Assembly: GCA_945868475.1 (NCBI GenBank)
Contig: CAMBLM010000006.1
Coordinates: 1-64,000 of the forward strand
Source: an uncultured Ruminococcus sp.
Lineage (GTDB): Bacteria; Bacillota; Clostridia; Oscillospirales; Ruminococcaceae
Direction: 5' to 3'
Length of the DNA stretch: 64,000 bases
Below, piece after piece: positions 59,197-64,000 of the stretch (position 1 is the first letter of the stretch; each line of letters opens with the position of its first letter). Below the pieces are notes generated by a model, which was not told where the DNA came from, did no database searches, and saw only the letters and a program-made list of their open reading frames with translations. A program made the position numbers and the translations under genes.

Positions 59197-59474
59197 ATAT
59201 TCAGAAAAGCAAAGATGGGAAAAAAGGCCTTCCCGTATTCTCCAGAGAACCGCTGCGTTGGTGAAAAGCGGTGTTGCGTTAAGGTTATAACTCGTCCCGG
59301 AGCTGTCCGCCGAAGCTTTACAGTAGGTTGGATCGGGTTCTCCCGTTACAGAGATACGCATTGGATATCTTTAGATTGAGATGCGGTGAGGGCGGATCAT
59401 TTTGATCCGAACAAGAGTGGTACCGTGGAAGTTTACAGCTTTCATCTCTTATTTGAGATGAAAGCTTTTTTTAT
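59197..59474 (+). ncRNA. T-box riboswitch (leucine type)
   Basis: A leader RNA that senses uncharged tRNA and controls termination. Stem I contains the AGAGA bulge (59244) and a GGTG apical loop. CTC at 59291-59293 before the lower-stem TCCC is the likely specifier (Leu), fitting the leuA gene downstream. The T-box sequence AGAGTGGTACCGTGG is at 59414-59428. The competing terminator is an 11-bp stem with seven Ts (59437-59474). The specifier assignment is by eye. Confidence 0.9.
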
Positions 59475-59591
59475 TGTCCGAAAACTTCTTGTCACAAGCA
59501 AAAAGTTATGAAAAGCTGATACCGACGGCTTTTCCGATAGTTCATCCTCCACAAGAGAATGGATCGCTGAGGGAACACAGACCCGAAGCTA

Positions 59592-59693
59592 ATACTAATT
59601 TTTAATCAAAGTGTAGACAAAAAATCGGCGCAAAAGCCATTTATGCGAGCTTTGGCTTGATTTTTTGTACACTTTCAGTTTAAAAATTAGTAT
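59592..59693. mobile_element. Type B ATACTAA palindromic element between T-box and leuA
   Basis: A 102-bp palindrome with ends ATACTAATTTTTAA and TTAAAAATTAGTAT. The core has GTAGACAAAAAATCGGCGC and GGCTTGATTTTTTGTAC. It is downstream of the T-box terminator and 89 bases before the leuA start, so it is co-transcribed when the T-box reads through. Confidence 0.85.
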
Positions 59694-59781
59694 AAAAGAG
59701 GACAGCAGAACACTATTCCTCCCGCAGAAAAAAAGCTTCGCCGAAATTCAAAGCGGTGACGTTCAGGAAAGGAAATTTGAT

Positions 59782-61443
59782 ATGAAAAACTTTGAAAATT
59801 ACACAAGAAGATACTTTATGCCCCCCGAGCCTTGCTTCGACTGGGTGAAGAAAGACTATATCGACAAAGCACCTATCTGGTGTTCCGTTGACCTCCGTGA
59901 CGGCAATCAGGCACTCATTATCCCAATGTCGCTCGAAGAAAAGCTCACATTCTGGAAGCACCTTATCAAGGTCGGCTTCAAAGAGATCGAGATTGGCTTC
60001 CCTGCCGCTTCCGAAACAGAATATGAATTCTGCCGCACACTTATCGAACAGGATCTTATCCCCGATGATGTGACAATTCAGGTACTTACACAGTCGAGAG
60101 AGCATATCATCGCAAAGACCTTTGAAGCGCTCAAGGGCTGCAAGAACGCTATCGTTCATCTTTACAACTCAACCTCCGTTGCACAGCGTGAACAGGTATT
60201 CAGGAAGTCCAAGGAGGACATCATCAAGATCGCTGTTGAGGGTGCAAAGCTCTGCAAGGAATACCGCAGCAAGACTGAGGGCAACTTCCGCTTTGAATAT
60301 TCTCCCGAAAGCTTTACGGGAACAGAACCCGAATTCGCACTTGAGATCTGCAATGCTGTTATCGATGTTTGGCAGCCTACAGCAGATGACAAGGTCATCA
60401 TGAACCTCCCCGTCACCGTTGAAGAAAGTATGCCGCATGTTTATGCTTCTCAGATAGAATATATGTGCAAGCACCTCAACCGCCGCGAGAACGTAGTTGT
60501 TTCGCTCCATCCGCACAATGACCGCGGCTGCGCAGTAGCAGACACTGAGCTTGGACTCCTTGCAGGTGCAGACCGTGTTGAGGGTACGCTTTTCGGCAAC
60601 GGCGAACGTACAGGCAACGTTGACCTTATCACAGTTGCAATGAATATGTTCTCCCACGGCGTTGACCCCGAGCTTGACTTCTCCAACATTCCCGAGATCA
60701 CGGAAGTTTACGAAAAGATGACCCGTATGCACGTTTACGAACGTCAGCCTTACAGCGGCTCGCTCGTATTTGCGGCATTCTCCGGCTCGCATCAGGACGC
60801 TATCGCAAAGGGACTCAAATGGCGTGAAGAAAAGAATCCTCCGCACTGGAACGTTCCCTACCTTGCTATCGACCCGAAGGACGTCGGCAGAGAATACGAG
60901 GGCGATGTCATCCGTATCAACAGCCAGTCGGGCAAGGGCGGCATAGGCTTCCTTATGCAGCAGAACTACGGCATCGATATGCCTCCCAAGATGCGCGAAG
61001 CATTCGGTTATCACGTTAAGAGCGTTTCCGACCATGCTCACAAGGAGCTTCAGCCTTCCGAAGTTTACGATGTATTTAAGAACAACTATCTCAACATCAG
61101 TGATAAATTCACCGTCACCGAAGCTCACTTCTCGCAGAAGGACGGCATCTCCGCAGTTGTCACCGTTTCCTACAATTCGCAGGATATCGTAAGAGAAGCA
61201 GTGGGCAACGGCCGTCTTGACGCGGTTTCCAACGCTGTAAAGGACGCCCTCGGCATCAGCTATTCGCTCACGACCTATGAGGAACACGCCCTTGAAAGAG
61301 GCACAAGCTCGCAGGCCTGCGCTTATGTCGGCATCGAAACCGAAAACGGCGTATTCTGGGGCGCAGGTATCCATACCGATATCATCGACGCTTCGATCAA
61401 GGCTCTCGTTTCCGCAATCAACAACAGCGGACTTGTCAAGTAA
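59782..61443 (+). CDS. leuA: 2-isopropylmalate synthase
   Basis: A 553-aa LeuA2-type enzyme that condenses acetyl-CoA with 2-oxoisovalerate, the first committed step of leucine synthesis. The TIM barrel begins at WCSVDLRDGNQALI (R-D-G-N-Q metal/acid motif). SLHPHNDRGCAVAD and GTLFGNGERTGNVDL are the conserved metal and catalytic blocks. The C-terminal regulatory domain ends with SSQACAYVGIE. The length fits the long yeast-like bacterial class. ATG 59782 with AAAGGAAA upstream is preferred over an in-frame ATG at 59665 that would translate the repeat element. Controlled by the T-box. Confidence 0.96.
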   Translation: MKNFENYTRRYFMPPEPCFDWVKKDYIDKAPIWCSVDLRDGNQALIIPMSLEEKLTFWKHLIKVGFKEIEIGFPAASETEYEFCRTLIEQDLIPDDVTIQVLTQSREHIIAKTFEALKGCKNAIVHLYNSTSVAQREQVFRKSKEDIIKIAVEGAKLCKEYRSKTEGNFRFEYSPESFTGTEPEFALEICNAVIDVWQPTADDKVIMNLPVTVEESMPHVYASQIEYMCKHLNRRENVVVSLHPHNDRGCAVADTELGLLAGADRVEGTLFGNGERTGNVDLITVAMNMFSHGVDPELDFSNIPEITEVYEKMTRMHVYERQPYSGSLVFAAFSGSHQDAIAKGLKWREEKNPPHWNVPYLAIDPKDVGREYEGDVIRINSQSGKGGIGFLMQQNYGIDMPPKMREAFGYHVKSVSDHAHKELQPSEVYDVFKNNYLNISDKFTVTEAHFSQKDGISAVVTVSYNSQDIVREAVGNGRLDAVSNAVKDALGISYSLTTYEEHALERGTSSQACAYVGIETENGVFWGAGIHTDIIDASIKALVSAINNSGLVK

Positions 61444-61465
61444 GCTTTTTCTTCAGCACAATATT

Positions 61466-61502
61466 ATCCCGTCTTTGAAATAAACCAAAGGCGGGATTTT
61501 TT
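61466..61502 (+). terminator. Intrinsic terminator of leuA
   Basis: A 12-bp stem with one G-T pair (61466-61477 with 61486-61497), then six Ts. Confidence 0.88.
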
Positions 61503-61542
61503 GTGCAAAATATACATTTTCATAAAAATACATGAGAATCAT

Positions 61543-61571
61543 TTGACGTATTGAGCGAAATATGGTATAAT
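61543..61571 (+). promoter_or_regulatory. Predicted promoter of the chemoreceptor gene
   Basis: TTGACG (61543-61548), a 17-bp spacer and a perfect TATAAT (61566-61571). Confidence 0.82.
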
Positions 61572-61638
61572 ATAGGTGAAAAATCTGCTTTTGACTGAAA
61601 CAAAACAGCAAAATGCATTATATTTGGAGGAATTCTAT

Positions 61639-62991
61639 ATGTCACAGAAGTTTTGTCCGAATATTCCGGATAAAGTTATCAGAAATCATCTTATCGCTGT
61701 TTTCGGCGTGTGCCTTGCATTCTGCATAATCAACCTCGTGACGGGTTATGCGCTGACGGGCATTTTAACGGCGGTTATGGGTGTAATAGTTCCGCTTATC
61801 GTACTTATTTTTATGAGAAAAGCCTCAAACCTTACAAAGGGCATCTTCCTTACGCAGGCTACGACCATTGTTATCGTTGTCCTCTCGGCAACTAAAGGCG
61901 AACTGCACACAATGGCTGCACTTTTAGCCGCAAATATCGCTATCGGTGCTATCTACAACAGCGTTCTCAACGTTGATATAACCTGGATACTCACAAATGT
62001 GCTTCTTTTTGCAGGACTTATTATAAAGGACAAGGTCTATATCGGCGCGCCGAACAATGTTATCATAAACGGCATTGCAGGTGTGAACGTTGCCGCATTT
62101 ATGCTTAGGCTTCTTATCAAAAACACAGTTTCTCTCCTTGATAAAGCAGAACAGGCAGCCGATGAAACAAAGGGACTTCTCGGTCAGGTACAGCAGAAAA
62201 TGGACGAAAGCACCGCCCTCGGAGAGCGACAGGCAGATATTATGCATAAGGTTTCCGCTATCGCTTCGGCCCTCGGCGAATCAACTTCGTCTATGCTCGA
62301 TATTTCAAGCAGACTTACTGCCGCTTCCGAAGAGCAGGCAAGCACCGTTGCGGATATCCTTTCCAACGTTGAAAGCTTCGCAGAAGAATCGGAACGCTGC
62401 CTTAACGAAGCGGAATCCGCTGCCGAAGCCGCAGGCGAAAGTGCCGAAAAGCTCGATGAAAGCAACCGCAATATGCAGCAGATGGTAAAGACGATGGAGG
62501 AAATAAGCGAATCATCGAACAAGATCAGCAGCATAATAAAGACTATCGAAGATATCTCGTTCCAGACGAATATCCTCGCCCTCAATGCAGCCGTTGAAGC
62601 CGCAAGAGCAGGCGCAGCAGGAAAAGGTTTCGCAGTCGTTGCCGATGAAGTCCGCAACCTTGCCAACAAGAGTGCCGAAGCCGCAAAGAACACCACAACG
62701 CTTATCAACGAATCCATCAGCGCAGTATCAAACGGCACGGAATTCGCAAGAACCGCCGCAGAACACATGGAAAGCATCATTGAATCCTCGCAGCGCAGTG
62801 AGAGCCACGCAAGAAAGATCACAGAACTCACCGAATCGCAGAGAAACTCTGTTGATGACATAAAGGCAAGAATAGCCGCCGTATCCGATGTTATCACGCA
62901 GAACACCGAAACTGCTTCGGAAAACACCGAGATCGCACGTTCAGTAAACGTAGAGATCGAAAAGATGAATGTTCTTGTTTCGGACAAGTAA
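61639..62991 (+). CDS. Methyl-accepting chemotaxis protein
   Basis: A 450-aa chemoreceptor. The N-terminal region (about 15-165) holds six or so hydrophobic helices with no extracellular sensor domain. A cytoplasmic coiled coil follows, with the signalling hairpin [45 protein letters not shown] split around residues 320-365. There is no HAMP domain. It probably senses an intracellular or membrane-linked signal and feeds the CheA/CheW complex at 36-39 kb. ATG 61639 follows GGAGG. Monocistronic. Confidence 0.93.
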   Translation: MSQKFCPNIPDKVIRNHLIAVFGVCLAFCIINLVTGYALTGILTAVMGVIVPLIVLIFMRKASNLTKGIFLTQATTIVIVVLSATKGELHTMAALLAANIAIGAIYNSVLNVDITWILTNVLLFAGLIIKDKVYIGAPNNVIINGIAGVNVAAFMLRLLIKNTVSLLDKAEQAADETKGLLGQVQQKMDESTALGERQADIMHKVSAIASALGESTSSMLDISSRLTAASEEQASTVADILSNVESFAEESERCLNEAESAAEAAGESAEKLDESNRNMQQMVKTMEEISESSNKISSIIKTIEDISFQTNILALNAAVEAARAGAAGKGFAVVADEVRNLANKSAEAAKNTTTLINESISAVSNGTEFARTAAEHMESIIESSQRSESHARKITELTESQRNSVDDIKARIAAVSDVITQNTETASENTEIARSVNVEIEKMNVLVSDK

Positions 62992-62992
62992 G

Positions 62993-63262
62993 TTAATGCG
63001 TAATTCGTAATGTTAAATTCGGTATTTTAACCAAAACCTCTGTAGAGGACGGGTTGCCCGTCCCACGCCGCAAGGCATTATAAAACAAACGAACGCCCTT
63101 GTTTTTATCTGATAAAAGGATAAAACAAGGGCGCTTTTGTTATTGTGATAAACCCTATAAAAATATAAATTGAAAATCGCTGTCGCGATTCGGAACAGCG
63201 ACCCGTCCCTACGAAATTCAGGTGTCCCGTGACAAGATGCGGAATTACCGCGAAGAAAAATT
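62993..63262. repeat. Partial heptad-bounded intergenic element after the chemoreceptor
   Basis: A left end (TTAAT plus two KCGTAAT units, 62993-63011) begins 1 base after the stop codon. A GGACGGGTTGCCCGTCC hairpin (about 63047-63064) and a 15-bp hairpin (63094-63109 with 63118-63133) that would end the gene's transcript follow. The right part is degraded and no matching right end is seen. Confidence 0.68.
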
Positions 63263-63280
63263 TTATTATAATAAACCTCA

Positions 63281-63327
63281 AACGGTACAGTTTCGATATA
63301 ATCAACTCGGACTGTACCGTTTTTTAT
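63281..63327 (+). terminator. Second intrinsic terminator after the chemoreceptor gene
   Basis: An 11-bp stem (63281-63291 with 63311-63321) and a T-run. Confidence 0.82.
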
Positions 63328-63373
63328 CTTTGAAGATAAGCGAAACTCATTTTGCCCATTGATTGAAAAAACA

Positions 63374-63402
63374 TTAACAAAAATTTCTTCCGCGCATATA
63401 AT
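63374..63402 (+). promoter_or_regulatory. Predicted promoter of the DUF3343-aminotransferase operon
   Basis: TTAACA (63374-63379), a 17-bp spacer and a perfect TATAAT (63397-63402). Confidence 0.75.
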
Positions 63403-63444
63403 AAACCAAACGCATAAAAATTGCGTTTCGGAAAGAGAGGAGCT

Positions 63445-63663
63445 ATGGAAAGATATATCTTCGCTTTTCCGTCCGTTACTATTGCGATAAAGGCTCAGGC
63501 CGTTCTGCGCCGCAAAGGCATTTCTGCCGATGTTATCCGCACCCCGAAGTCGCTCGCTGTCGGCTGCGGCTACAGCGTTTCGGCCGCGGCTGACCCCGGA
63601 GTAGTTGCAGAGCTGCTCGAGGCAGAGGGGATCACTCCGCGCGCTATCGGCAAGCCAAGATAA
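63445..63663 (+). CDS. DUF3343 family small protein (putative Se/S carrier-like)
   Basis: A 72-aa protein. YIFAFPSVTIAIKAQAVLRRKGI matches DUF3343, a ferredoxin-like fold family annotated as putative selenium/sulfur carriers. A conserved Cys lies in VGCGYSVSA. ATG 63445 with GAGAGGAG upstream is chosen over an in-frame ATG at 63421. It is followed by a class V aminotransferase, the classic cysteine desulfurase/selenocysteine lyase family, which supports a persulfide or selenide handling role. Confidence 0.85.
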   Translation: MERYIFAFPSVTIAIKAQAVLRRKGISADVIRTPKSLAVGCGYSVSAAADPGVVAELLEAEGITPRAIGKPR

Positions 63664-63767
63664 ACACTGATTTTTCCGGAATTTTTCTTAGATAAAACGG
63701 GCGGAAAGAATTCTGTTTTCCGCCCCCGTTTCGGAAAAGGACATAACAGAAAGGAACGTGCCATATA

Positions 63768-64000
63768 ATGATAAACTTTGACAATTCGGCGACGACCTTT
63801 CCGAAGCCTTATCCCGTTCGCAGGGCCGTAAATGAAGCTCTGACGCGCTATGGCGGCAACCCCGGCAGGAGCGGTCACGAACTTTCGATAAAGACCGCCG
63901 AGGCTGTTTATGCTGCCCGTAAAAAGGCGGCTGACTTTTTCGGTGCGCAGACGGAAAATGTCGTTTTCACCTCAAACTGCACTCACGCCCTCAATCTTGC
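63768..64000 (+). CDS. Class V aminotransferase (cysteine desulfurase-like), N-terminal part
   Basis: The first 77 codons of a PLP enzyme, cut by the window end. The start MINFDNSATTFPKP and GGNPGRSGHELS match the CsdA/SufS/selenocysteine-lyase-like group, distinct from NifS at 31159. AAGGAA precedes the ATG. It is 104 bases downstream of DUF3343, with no terminator of note between them. Confidence 0.88.
   Translation, partial: MINFDNSATTFPKPYPVRRAVNEALTRYGGNPGRSGHELSIKTAEAVYAARKKAADFFGAQTENVVFTSNCTHALNL

Noticed and set aside
59665-59781. N-terminal extension of leuA from ATG 59665
   Set aside because: The extension translates the palindromic element and has no RBS; ATG 59782 has a good RBS and the normal N-terminus.
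60169-61374. 401-codon open frame antisense to leuA
   Set aside because: It mirrors the strongly conserved leuA frame, has no RBS and no protein family character; it is a by-product of biased codon use.

Overview
The window looks like the chromosome of an anaerobic, Gram-positive, probably spore-forming Clostridia (Ruminococcus/Oscillospiraceae type). Reasons: a full-length Spo0A with 0A boxes in its own promoter, a T-box leader in front of leuA, lipobox lipoproteins and an SLH-domain exoprotein rather than outer-membrane proteins, a binding-protein-dependent sugar transporter with no adjacent ATPase, Nif-type cysteine desulfurase/scaffold genes, and strong sigma-A promoters with 17-bp spacers. 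The genus is inference from protein character only. No rRNA, tRNA, CRISPR array, prophage or transposase gene was seen.

Layout. 1-6.9 kb: tandem Hsp20 genes, a DegV protein overlapping a hybrid histidine kinase, a MATE transporter, a Nim-like flavoprotein and a lipid kinase. 7-18.2 kb (minus strand): operon PHP phosphoesterase, malic enzyme, TSCPD protein, YdcF; then lysolipase-like hydrolase, YifB ATPase, RluA; then three unknown membrane/exported proteins. 18.6-23 kb: phosphoglucomutase, a candidate small RNA, an SLH exoprotein. 23.4-30.9 kb (minus): RluA, thioesterase, CE2-like esterase, HI0933 flavoprotein, acyltransferase-like membrane protein, RsmA, Cmk, plus an upstream NYN-OST-HTH protein. 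31.2-33.6 kb: NifS, NifU and a small Asp/Cys-rich membrane-anchored protein. 34-39 kb (minus): cheA, cheW, cheR, cheB. 39.4-44.9 kb (plus): FliK-like and FlhB-like proteins (no flagellar genes), lipoprotein, 56-aa membrane peptide, amidohydrolase, fumarase alpha subunit. 45.3-50.3 kb: LacI regulator divergent from a sugar ABC transporter. 50.6-58.6 kb: rhodanese-TtcA fusion, zinc-ribbon membrane protein, Hpt protein, CheY plus an MshEN-CheX fusion, a lipoprotein, Spo0A. 59.2-64 kb: T-box and leuA, a methyl-accepting chemotaxis protein, DUF3343, and the start of a class V aminotransferase.

Functional themes. A chemosensory pathway is spread over three loci (cheAWRB, cheY-cheX, an MCP), with an orphan FliK/FlhB pair beside it, so its output may not be a flagellum. 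Sulfur handling recurs: NifS/NifU, rhodanese-TtcA, DUF3343 with a class V aminotransferase.

The most unusual content is intergenic. (1) About nine ~100-bp imperfect palindromes with ATACTAA-type ends and a conserved inner stem, alone or as ~200-bp pairs, some inserted between promoter and gene. (2) A second family of ~370-500 bp elements bounded by inverted repeats built of 7-bp units (TTAAT followed by KCGKAAT repeats). They sit at gene ends, supply stop codons to neighbours and carry a terminator-like hairpin whose stem varies between copies while pairing is kept. (3) Further palindromic insertions, and a free-standing promoter-to-terminator small RNA at about 20447-20574.
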